The position numbers were made by a program, and so were the translations under genes. From Pollutimonas sp963712655 (lineage in GTDB: Bacteria > Pseudomonadota > Gammaproteobacteria > Burkholderiales > Burkholderiaceae_B), in NCBI GenBank assembly GCA_963712655.1, contig CAVQIT010000004.1:62001-126000 (forward strand): 64,000 nucleotides of DNA, read 5' to 3'. Position 1 is the stretch's first letter. The number at the start of each line of letters is the position of its first letter. This document shows, one piece after another, positions 1-5,860 of the stretch. A model generated the notes under the pieces. The model saw nothing but the letters and a program-made list of their open reading frames with translations, was not told the DNA's origin and made no database searches.

Positions 1-2
1 GA

Positions 3-356
3 TTATGGTGCTTGCTCAAGCGGCCACACTTCGACGACACCGTGCGCAACCGCGCAGGGAGTTTGTGACACCATCGCAATGGCCTCAGCCAAACTGGCGG
101 CTTCGATTACGGCAAAGCCGGCTACCGGCAACGAGGACGCCATGAAGGGACCATTTGTCGTCTCGACTTGAGCGGCGTCAGGATTGCGCACCTGCACAGG
201 CGTACCGGCGATGCCCATCAACACGCCGTGTTTCCGCAGCTTGGCGTCATGCGCATGGGCGGCGTCTCGTACGGCCGCGGCCGTACGATCATAGCCATCC
301 CGGTCTCCATATCCAATCGTTATGAATTGCGGCACGGCGTTCTCCTTTGGGGCCAT
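3..356 (-). CDS. YciI/DGPF-domain family protein
   Basis: Complete 117-residue reading frame. A compact alpha/beta (dimeric ferredoxin-like) protein is expected. The family-like features are an early catalytic-style His/Asp region, a 'TNGPFMAS' segment close to the DGPF-type motif of YciI/YCII-related proteins, and a C-terminal 'VVEVWPLE' strand. Family members are small cytosolic proteins of mostly unknown activity that often sit near sigma factors or regulators; here a LuxR-type HTH relic lies just upstream. A TATGAT -10-like hexamer is readable on the minus strand at 395-400. The assignment rests on motif resemblance only. Confidence 0.7.
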   Translation of the reverse strand: MAPKENAVPQFITIGYGDRDGYDRTAAAVRDAAHAHDAKLRKHGVLMGIAGTPVQVRNPDAAQVETTNGPFMASSLPVAGFAVIEAASLAEAIAMVSQTPCAVAHGVVEVWPLEQAP

Positions 357-418
357 GAGCGTGATGGTGCTCTGTATTTGGATACAGTGGTTTTATCATA
401 CTTATTCCCGTTCCGTCG

Positions 419-601
419 GTGGGGCCAGACCAAGCGCAAGATGCTCAGGCTGTTTCTACGAAAGCGTCGGAAAAGAATATCGCCGAGCAACTCGGCCCGG
501 CCGTTTCGGCAACTCATCAGCACGTCGTTTCACTGTTTCGGAAATTCATCGTGCGCAGTCGCACCGAATTGATGAGCCTGTGGTTGGGTCCCCCGCATTG
601 A
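419..601 (+). pseudogene. LuxR/GerE-type HTH C-terminal relic
   Basis: A 60-codon open stretch contains 'KNIAEQLG', then 'HQHVVSLFRKF' and 'VRSRTELMSLWLG'. These match the order and spacing of the C-terminal DNA-binding helix-turn-helix of LuxR/GerE regulators (IA..LG...HTV..HV..LYRKF.VRSRTEL). No receiver or ligand-binding domain precedes it, and the upstream sequence overlaps the promoter side of the YciI gene. I read it as the surviving 3' end of a regulator gene, not an intact gene. Confidence 0.5.
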
Positions 602-710
602 TGGAAGTCATCTTCCCAGAGTGTGTCCCCACCGCCCAATAAGAGCAGGAGACCTTGCTAGAATTACCGAATGACCGGCATATCGCGGACAAGTAAATCT
701 GGAGATACAC

Positions 711-1133
711 ATGACCGATGATCAAGCAACATTGCAAGGCAAGTGCCTTTGCGGTGCAGTATCACTGCATCTACGCCACAATAAGCCCTCTATGAGCGCT
801 TGCCATTGCAGCACTTGTCGCCGCTGGTCTGGCGGGCCCCTCATGACCCTGGAGTGCCACAAGGCGCCGCGGATTGAGGGCATGGAACATGTACGCACGT
901 ACGCATCCTCTGAATGGGCCGAGCGGGGATTTTGCTCGCGTTGCGGGACGCACTTGTTCTATCGGCTCATCAAGGATGAGTTCTATGCTGTTCCGGTCGG
1001 GCTGTTCCAGGAGGGCGGCGATTGGCCTTTTGAACTACAAGTTTTTGTTGACGAAAAGCCGGGCAACTATCAGTTCGCCAATGTCACCCGCGAAATGACC
1101 GGGGAAGACGTGTTCAAGGCATGGCCGCAGTAA
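711..1133 (+). CDS. GFA-family (glutathione-dependent formaldehyde-activating-like) zinc protein
   Basis: 140 residues, the usual size for a single GFA/CENP-V domain. The Zn-binding cysteines are visible in order: CLCG near residue 12, CHCSTC near 33-38, and CSRCG near 76-79. They are followed by a beta-rich C-terminus ('EFYAVPVGLFQEGG'). Family members bind zinc and were named after Gfa, but most have no proven substrate. It stands alone, in the same orientation as the lipoprotein downstream. The family call is secure; the catalytic role is not. Confidence 0.88.
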   Translation: MTDDQATLQGKCLCGAVSLHLRHNKPSMSACHCSTCRRWSGGPLMTLECHKAPRIEGMEHVRTYASSEWAERGFCSRCGTHLFYRLIKDEFYAVPVGLFQEGGDWPFELQVFVDEKPGNYQFANVTREMTGEDVFKAWPQ

Positions 1134-1359
1134 GTTGGAAATGACATTCCACGATACGCTTGGAATCCATTCCAGTGGATAAAGCAAGAACATGGACCTT
1201 GCTCGGTGTCGACGGCCTTCCTTATTGTGAGCCTTGGCACTCGCCCATTCCATTGATGATCTTCGCGAGCTAGTGCGGTATTGGCGGGAACTCACGTTTA
1301 GTAGCAGTTTTTTTGCATGGTTCATGCAAAATGGGCTGACTTAAAAACGGAGTGTGAAT

Positions 1360-1515
1360 GTGAAAATAAAAATCCTGCTGGCGTGTGCTGTTTTGCTTAC
1401 GCTTTCCGCCTGTGCGGTTCATACGCCACGCGGATCAGTGGTTGTTGATCCGGATAGCCGCCATGGCTCGGGGTCATTCTGCCCACCGGGTCAGGCTAAA
1501 AAGGGGAATTGCTGA
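1360..1515 (+). CDS. 51-aa lipoprotein with C-terminal CPPGQAKKGNC motif
   Basis: GTG start at 1360 preceded by CGGAG at 1348-1352. The product has a Lys-rich n-region, a hydrophobic core and a lipobox 'LSAC' at residues 15-18, so the mature lipoprotein is only about 34 residues. The tail 'FCPPGQAKKGNC' is, as I recall, a conserved ending in tiny Gram-negative outer-membrane lipoproteins of unknown role. The Cys pair could form a disulfide. The small size means it is easily missed, but start, signal and motif all agree. Confidence 0.7.
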   Translation: MKIKILLACAVLLTLSACAVHTPRGSVVVDPDSRHGSGSFCPPGQAKKGNC

Positions 1516-1596
1516 TAAATCCCGCTACTTGGTTGCGCAGCATATGCGGCGCCATGTGACATGTCTCATATAACGTCGCATATGGGCGAAAAAATA

Positions 1597-1620
1597 GGGC
1601 TTACGAATTAACGTAAGCCC
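1597..1620 (-). terminator. Rho-independent terminator, probably the original tRNA-Lys terminator
   Basis: Perfect 9-bp stem GGGCTTACG/CGTAAGCCC with a 6-nt loop. Read on the minus strand it is followed by TA and a run of six T. It lies directly beyond the left copy of the tRNA-Lys 3' end, where the terminator of the uninterrupted tRNA gene would be. Confidence 0.6.
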
Positions 1621-1630
1621 TTGATATCTA

Positions 1631-1680
1631 TGGTGGGCTGTGGGCGGCTCGAATGCCATACCTACGGATTAAGAGTCCGA
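1631..1680. repeat. Left attachment site (degenerate tRNA-Lys 3' copy)
   Basis: Direct repeat of 4931-4980, including the encoded CCA end, T-arm and anticodon-stem 3' side ('CTACGGATTAAGAGTCCG' identical). Three substitutions fall in the T-arm/variable region. There is no acceptor 5' half or D-arm, so it is an attachment site, not a tRNA gene. Confidence 0.75.
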
Positions 1681-1806
1681 AAACGGAAGGGTTGATCTAA
1701 ATTGATCCGCATACCGAAAACGGCAATAATCCATTTATTCATGCGGTTCTTGAGGGGTTTTTGAAGAGCAACGGATTGACCTGGATACATCCTAGCTCCT
1801 AAAATA

Positions 1807-1826
1807 TGCCTACATAGTGCCTACAT
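1807..1826. repeat. Left integrase arm-type repeat pair (TGCCTACAT x2)
   Basis: TGCCTACAT occurs at 1807-1815 and 1818-1826, i.e. at 11-bp spacing, just inside the left att copy and just before the integrase start. The same pair with the same 11-bp spacing occurs at 4854-4873 inside the right att. A second shared block, GATCTARATTGATC, is at 1695-1708 and 4825-4838. Confidence 0.5.
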
Positions 1827-1859
1827 GAAGTAGGCGTGAGAACTCTAGGAAACCAGGCT

Positions 1860-3155
1860 ATGAGCAAGCCAAAGCAGGCGTTTACCACCGCTCGGGTCGA
1901 AACCCTACCGTGCGAGGCGGGAAAAACACAGACCTTCCATTGGGACGCCAAGACGCCAGGCCTGGGCCTGCGCATCACGGCGACAGGTGCACGCGCTTTC
2001 GTCTTCGAGTCCAGACTATTCAGCAAGACCATCCGAATCACAATTGGGGACACTCGCGCGTGGGAGCTCGGGAAGGCACGCACTGAGGCCACTCGGTTGA
2101 AAACGCTGATCGATACCGGCATTGACCCCCGCGAGCAACGTGCTGAGCAGCAGGCCGCCCACGCCGCACGCCGAGCTGCCGCCTCCGTGAAGGTGCAGGC
2201 CGACGAACACACCCTCGCGCTCCTTTGCGATAACTACTGTGACTACCTGGAGTCGCTGGGCCGTAGTTCACACAGCGACGCTCGCAGCATCTTCAGGCTG
2301 CATGTGAAGGAAGCATGGCCCGAAGAGGCCGCGCTGCCCGCCAAGGACGTCACACCTGAACAGATCGCCGACATGATGCGCAAGCTACTGGAGGCCGGCA
2401 AAGGCCGCACCTCGAACAAGCTGCGCAGCTACCTGCATGCCGCCTATCAAGTCGCCCGTGCGGCCAAGTCTAAACCCAGTATTCCAGTGGCCTTCAAAGA
2501 CTTCGGTGTCAAGATCAATCCGGTCTCCGACACCGCCCCCGATGAGGCTCAGAACAACGCCGACAAGAACCCGTTGAAGGAAGAAGAGCTGCGCACCTAC
2601 TGGCGCATCATTCGTGACACGTCAGGCTTCAAGGCCGCAGCGCTGCGCGTGCACCTCCTGACCGGGAGCCAACGCATCGCCCAGTTCGTGCGCCTACGAA
2701 CCGAACACATCGGCAAGGACGAGTTCCTGCTGTTCGATGGCAAGGGCCGCCCCGGGCGACCGCCACGCGAGCATCCCATTCCCCTGATCAAAGCAGCCGC
2801 CCAAGCCCTGAAAGAGTGCGCCCCCAAGGGCGAATACGCTCTATCCACCGATGGCGGCGAAACCCACCTGGCGCCCACCACCCTAAGTGACTGGGCAGTG
2901 GAGATAGTGGGCAATGCTATCGAGGGCTTTCAAACCAAGCGGCTGCGGTCTGGAGTGGAAACGGTGCTGGCCAAGGCCAAGATTTCGGGCGAGATGCGGG
3001 GGCGCCTGCAATCACATGGCATTGCCGGTGTGCAGGCCCGGCACTACGACGGGCACGACTACATGGACGAGAAGCAGGAGGCGTTGACGGCGCTGTATCG
3101 GTCGCTGGAGAGGAAGGAAGTAGCGACGGCCGATCCTGACGGGTGCGGTGATTGA
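1860..3155 (+). CDS. Tyrosine-type site-specific integrase
   Basis: 431 residues. The ATG at 1860 is preferred over the upstream GTG because AGGA at 1847-1850 lies 9 bases before it. The N-terminus has the DUF4102-like arm-binding fold typical of P4/tRNA integrases ('FHWDAKTPGLGLRITATGARAF...'), followed by a core-binding segment. In the catalytic part, 'LTGSQRIAQFVRL' carries the box-I Arg, 'KRLRSGVETVLAKA' corresponds to the box-II region, and 'ARHYDGHDYMDEKQEAL' supplies the nucleophilic Tyr context. The HxxR motif is not canonical ('KRLR'). It reads inward from the left att site and presumably catalyses integration at tRNA-Lys. Confidence 0.88.
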   Translation: MSKPKQAFTTARVETLPCEAGKTQTFHWDAKTPGLGLRITATGARAFVFESRLFSKTIRITIGDTRAWELGKARTEATRLKTLIDTGIDPREQRAEQQAAHAARRAAASVKVQADEHTLALLCDNYCDYLESLGRSSHSDARSIFRLHVKEAWPEEAALPAKDVTPEQIADMMRKLLEAGKGRTSNKLRSYLHAAYQVARAAKSKPSIPVAFKDFGVKINPVSDTAPDEAQNNADKNPLKEEELRTYWRIIRDTSGFKAAALRVHLLTGSQRIAQFVRLRTEHIGKDEFLLFDGKGRPGRPPREHPIPLIKAAAQALKECAPKGEYALSTDGGETHLAPTTLSDWAVEIVGNAIEGFQTKRLRSGVETVLAKAKISGEMRGRLQSHGIAGVQARHYDGHDYMDEKQEALTALYRSLERKEVATADPDGCGD

Positions 3156-3191
3156 TTCTTCTTTTCTACGCACATTCACAACTAAAACATT

Positions 3192-3201
3192 CCAAATTTG
3201 G
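3192..3201. promoter_or_regulatory. Palindrome and -10 box in front of the toxin-antitoxin pair
   Basis: CCAAATTTGG is a perfect 10-bp palindrome, and TATATT (3202-3207) follows immediately as a -10 candidate. The toxin ATG is at 3213, so transcription would start at or next to the start codon. This is a candidate autoregulatory operator for the XRE antitoxin. Confidence 0.4.
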
Positions 3202-3212
3202 TATATTCTGCT

Positions 3213-3593
3213 ATGATCCGAATTCCGAATCTCCGACGTGAAAAGCCCTTGCATTGGGTCGGATCGTCCAAGAAGGACTATTTAGCGTTTCCAGAGGGCG
3301 TTCAGACCGACATGGGCTATGCACTGGGGGTCGCCCAACTGGGCGGCAAGCATCCGAGCGCCAAGCCCTGGACAGGTGAAGGATCTGGCGTTCTAGAAGT
3401 TGTCGAAGACTTCAGAGGCGACACATATCGTGCGATCTACACAGTCCGCTTTTCTGGCGTGGTATACGTGCTGCATGTCTTCCAGAAGAAGTCGAAGACT
3501 GGTATCCAAACGCCACACGAAGATGTGAGCCTCGTGCATGAACGCCTGAAACGAGCCCAACAGGACTACGAAAATACTGGAGGTCAGCCATGA
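3213..3593 (+). CDS. HigB-like toxin (phage-derived Gp49-like, DUF891/RelE superfamily)
   Basis: 126 residues starting at ATG 3213 (an in-frame TTG 15 bases earlier lies inside the promoter palindrome and is rejected). The core 'RAIYTVRFSGVVYVLHVFQKKSKTG' is the Gp49-like/HigB signature. The Lys-rich 'FQKKS.TG..TP..DV' tail is typical of ribosome-dependent mRNA interferases. The C-terminal helix carries 'ERLKRAQQDY'. The ATGA overlap with the downstream antitoxin gene indicates translational coupling. The toxin-first order fits higBA systems. It probably stabilises the tRNA-Lys element. Confidence 0.85.
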   Translation: MIRIPNLRREKPLHWVGSSKKDYLAFPEGVQTDMGYALGVAQLGGKHPSAKPWTGEGSGVLEVVEDFRGDTYRAIYTVRFSGVVYVLHVFQKKSKTGIQTPHEDVSLVHERLKRAQQDYENTGGQP

Positions 3594-3928
3594 GCAACCC
3601 GACCAAAGATGCAGCCATCATGCGCGGTACAGACAACGTGTTTGCCGACCTGGGGCTACCGAATGCAGCCGAGCGCCAGACCAAAACTCGCCTGGCTCTT
3701 GCTGTCAATGATTTGCTGAAAGCTCGCAAGCTCAAGCAAGTTGAGGCTGCTGAGCTGCTTGGAATTCCTCAACCTAAGGTTTCGGCATTAAAGCACTATC
3801 GCCTTGACCAATTCTCGGTTGAACGACTGATGGAGTTTTTGACTGCTCTAGATCATGACGTGGAAATCATGATTCGCCCTCGTATGTCTGCGGGTGTTGG
3901 CCATATTGCGGTGTTGGCGGTGCAGTGA
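3590..3928 (+). CDS. XRE-family antitoxin (HigA-like, HTH_37)
   Basis: 112 residues, overlapping the toxin stop by 4 bases. The helix-turn-helix is clear: 'LKQVEAAELLGIPQPKVSALKHYRLDQFSVERLMEFLTALDHDVEIMI', the standard pattern of HTH_37 antitoxins paired with Gp49-like toxins. It should neutralise the upstream toxin and repress the shared promoter at about 3192-3207. The C-terminal tail beyond 'EIMIRPR' (about 15 residues) is variable and of no clear function. Confidence 0.87.
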   Translation: MSNPTKDAAIMRGTDNVFADLGLPNAAERQTKTRLALAVNDLLKARKLKQVEAAELLGIPQPKVSALKHYRLDQFSVERLMEFLTALDHDVEIMIRPRMSAGVGHIAVLAVQ

Positions 3929-4141
3929 CTTAGCTCCGTCTAGTACTCATTTCCGACCCGAAGCGGTCGGTTGTTTGTTTGTCCATGAGAGTCAGGCGCG
4001 GAGCGGCGAATGCCCATTCTTCATTCAGAAACCCACCAAAGTTACGGTTGGTATAGAAAAAAGCTTCAACAAAATGGAGCTCGGTCTGTCTGAAAGCGGT
4101 GCAGGGCCACCAGCAAGGCAAGGCTGCTCATGGGGATTAAA

Positions 4142-4161
4142 AAACCCGCCAAAGCGGGTTT
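4142..4161 (-). terminator. Rho-independent terminator of the small minus-strand transcript
   Basis: 8-bp stem AAACCCGC/GCGGGTTT with a CAAA loop. On the minus strand it is followed by T6, giving a canonical intrinsic terminator 9 bases after the 28-codon ORF. Confidence 0.7.
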
Positions 4162-4170
4162 CAAGGCCAA

Positions 4171-4257
4171 TTACGGCCTTAGGGTGAGGAACGCCTGAAC
4201 CAGATGGCGTACAGCTTGTGCCAAATGATAGACTGCCTCGAGTTGAAACCATGTCAT
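4171..4257 (-). CDS. 28-aa small ORF with strong ribosome site, inside the element
   Basis: ATG at 4257 preceded by GAGGAG (4266-4271) at 8 bases; stop TAA at 4171-4173, then a terminator at 4142-4161. The peptide (begins MTWFQLEAVYHLAQAVRHL, ends FLTLRP) is amphipathic, with a helical middle rich in Ala/Val/Leu/His and a short hydrophobic end. Leader hairpins lie upstream. The arrangement (structured leader, strong SD, tiny ORF, terminator) resembles small-toxin or leader-peptide units, but no family is recognised and function is unknown. Confidence 0.5.
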   Translation of the reverse strand: MTWFQLEAVYHLAQAVRHLVQAFLTLRP

Positions 4258-4281
4258 GGTCTCGTCTCCTCGTCCGGGGGA

Positions 4282-4320
4282 CCGCCTCTAGGCGGATGGG
4301 CTGCCCGAGCCACTCGGGCA
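4282..4320 (-). promoter_or_regulatory. Two leader hairpins upstream of the 28-aa ORF
   Basis: CCGCC/GGCGG with loop TCTA (4282-4295) and TGCCCGAG/CTCGGGCA with a 3-nt loop (4302-4320) are both perfect stems. They lie in the predicted 5' untranslated region of the small ORF; the nearest one starts 11 bases upstream of its Shine-Dalgarno sequence. They could regulate translation or stabilise the transcript. Confidence 0.4.
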
Positions 4321-4411
4321 CACACTAATCATCCGTCGCAGCATCCCCTTACACGTAGTTTAACTCATCGTCGAAGCCTGTATCACAATAGAGCAACAGT
4401 GCAAGGGCCAT

Positions 4412-4767
4412 TTACGCCATACCCCATGAGCTAGAATTTTTCAACCACATATCACCTCTTCGAGCACACCTGGGCAGCCCTTTGCCCTGAACTCTAATGA
4501 GGCTGATAGGGCCGGCGATTAGGCCTACCGTAGCACCAGCTTCGGCGCCGCTGAGGGCCGCCGCAGCGCTACCGGCTGCGCTAGCGGCGAGCCTACGATT
4601 GTGCCGGTTTTGCGGCCATAGTCGTGGGTGAGTATGTGCTGCGAATAGCAGCGTGGACAGGAAGGGAGGTGGGTCATAGCCTCAACGTCACGTAGATAGA
4701 GTAACGCCTTGTCGGACACCGTTGTGACCTCTGCCGCTTCGTGTTTTGCTAACTCTTCTTGATTCAT
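4412..4767 (-). pseudogene. Frameshifted zinc-knuckle/glycine-zipper small protein gene
   Basis: From ATG 4767 the frame gives a soluble N-terminus with 'HLPSCPRCYSQHILTHDYGRKTG' (a CxxC pair), then an implausible Pro/Arg tail to 4525. Shifting frame near 4600 gives 'AASAAGSAAAALSGAEAGATVGLIAGP', a glycine/alanine-zipper membrane segment, continuing to a stop at 4412-4414. Proteins with this CPRC...KTGG...glycine-zipper layout are common in phage-like islands, as I recall. The copy also seems truncated, because the usual second zipper is missing. Confidence 0.5.
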
Positions 4768-4853
4768 GGCACCCGGGTATAGTTGCTTGCTTGCATCGGC
4801 GGTAAGCTTACCGCAAATAGCAGCGATCTAGATTGATCTAGACGGCCCGAAAA

Positions 4854-4873
4854 TGCCTACATATTGCCTACAT
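4854..4873. repeat. Right integrase arm-type repeat pair (TGCCTACAT x2)
   Basis: TGCCTACAT at 4854-4862 and 4865-4873, the same motif, orientation and 11-bp spacing as at 1807-1826. It lies 58 bp inside the right att copy and is consistent with accessory binding sites of the element integrase. Confidence 0.5.
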
Positions 4874-4890
4874 ATGCGAACAAAACAAAA

Positions 4891-4914
4891 AGGCCAATCC
4901 CGAAGAATTGGCCT
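4891..4914 (-). terminator. Terminator now serving tRNA-Lys, supplied by the element
   Basis: Stem AGGCCAAT/ATTGGCCT followed on the minus strand by five T. It lies 16 bp downstream of the tRNA-Lys 3' end. Its sequence differs from the terminator at 1597-1620, as expected if integration replaced the tRNA terminator. Confidence 0.65.
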
Positions 4915-4930
4915 AAGTGCTTGATATTAC

Positions 4931-5006
4931 TGGTGGGCTGTGGGCGGCTCGAACGCCCGACCTACGGATTAAGAGTCCGCTGCTCTACCAACTGAGCTAA
5001 CAGCCC
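4931..5006 (-). tRNA. tRNA-Lys (anticodon CTT)
   Basis: 76 nt including encoded CCA. Acceptor stem GGGCTGT/ACAGCCC, D-loop 'AGCTCAGTTGGTAGAGC', anticodon loop CTCTTAA giving CTT (codon AAG), T-loop GTTCGAG. It is the functional copy; its 3' part is the crossover region for the 3.3-kb element at 1631-4980. Confidence 0.96.
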
Positions 5007-5161
5007 GTGTCCTGCAAAGAACAAGATTCTACCGCGAAAAAGGCCGCCGCGCCAAATGGAACTCAAGAAATGTGGGAAAAACCGGTGTGAATGCATGAGC
5101 AAATGCGTGGCGGCGGGCACTTGCATGCTGATTCGGGCTTACGTATATCCCGTATTCTGGC

Positions 5162-5404
5162 TTATTGAGGTTTCTGGAAGCCATCCACTGTGATTTCAAT
5201 TGCGCTCAATGCGCCCGCTTGGTCGTAGACAAAACATCGCGAAGCGATTCTGTAGTAACCAGCCAAGTTCGGTTCCGATTGCAGGAAGGCGAAGTCGCCG
5301 ACTTCCGGCAGTGGCTCTGTGGGATGCTGAGTCGTGTTGACAGTTTCGCCAGTTCCCGGTCCTGCTTCCAGCTTATAGATAATGCGAACATATTCTGTTG
5401 TCAT
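5162..5404 (-). CDS. Hypothetical protein, 80 aa
   Basis: The start at 5404 (MTTEYVRI) is chosen because AGGA lies 6 bases upstream; an ATG two codons earlier is less well placed. The predicted product is beta-rich ('YVRIIYKLEAGPGTGE', 'VGDFAFLQSEPNLAGYYRIASRCFVYD', 'AIEITVDGF'), with no signal peptide or membrane segment, suggesting a small soluble domain. I do not recognise a family. It stands alone between tRNA-Lys and the Sel1 gene. Confidence 0.55.
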   Translation of the reverse strand: MTTEYVRIIYKLEAGPGTGETVNTTQHPTEPLPEVGDFAFLQSEPNLAGYYRIASRCFVYDQAGALSAIEITVDGFQKPQ

Positions 5405-5665
5405 AAACAATCCTGTAGAAAGTTAATGTAGCTCGACAATAACAGAAAATTTTTGCGCTTATATGCATGACAATTGTGACGCCGGCATCAGGGTAGCCTG
5501 AAAGCACTGTTTCCCAGGCCGTATTTGTCGCAATTCCAGATCATTCCTCGGACTGGCTTTGCTCTTCCGAGGTATCTCTATCCGGACTCGTGGACGGGAT
5601 GACTTCACCGGACGCAAATGCTTCATGGCCCCAGAGCCCAGGCAAGGCACGCAGGCTGCGGCCTT

Positions 5666-5860
5666 CTAATGAAGGAAAGCATCCCCCGGCCCGCCTGGCT
5701 TTTCCAATGTCAGTTCGTCCATGTACCACTGGGTGTCTTGGCCATTCGCCTTTGTCACCGGCTCAAGCAAAACATGGGTGTTGGTGGCGCGCAGCACCAG
5801 CGAGCGGCCCTCGCGCAGCGCCGCCAGCACGGCCGGCATGTGTTTCGGGGAAATGGTCAT
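5666..5860 (-). CDS. 64-aa protein translationally coupled to the Sel1-repeat gene
   Basis: Begins MTISPKHMPAVLAAL at 5860, where its ATG overlaps the TGA of the Sel1 gene (ATGA, 5857-5860). Coding-like composition, with an N-terminal helix and a central 'RSLVLRATNTHVLLEPVT' beta pair. The 4-base overlap argues for a real second cistron. An alternative is a frameshifted C-terminus of the Sel1 protein. No known domain recognised. Confidence 0.5.
   Translation of the reverse strand: MTISPKHMPAVLAALREGRSLVLRATNTHVLLEPVTKANGQDTQWYMDELTLEKPGGPGDAFLH

Larger units (their letters stand above)
1631..4980. mobile_element. 3.3-kb integrative element in the 3' end of tRNA-Lys
   Basis: The 3' 50 bp of tRNA-Lys (4931-4980) is repeated directly at 1631-1680 with 3 internal mismatches and an end mismatch. 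Between the copies are an integrase at the left end, a toxin-antitoxin pair, a tiny ORF with leader and terminator, and a broken glycine-zipper gene. Tandem 9-bp repeats near both ends look like integrase arm sites. The element is too small to be self-transmissible, so it is probably a satellite or degenerate island. Confidence 0.75.

Noticed and set aside
1631..1680. A second tRNA-Lys gene at the left end
   Set aside because: Only the 3' half is present; no acceptor 5' strand, D-arm or complete anticodon stem, and three changes disrupt the T-arm. It is an attachment-site copy.
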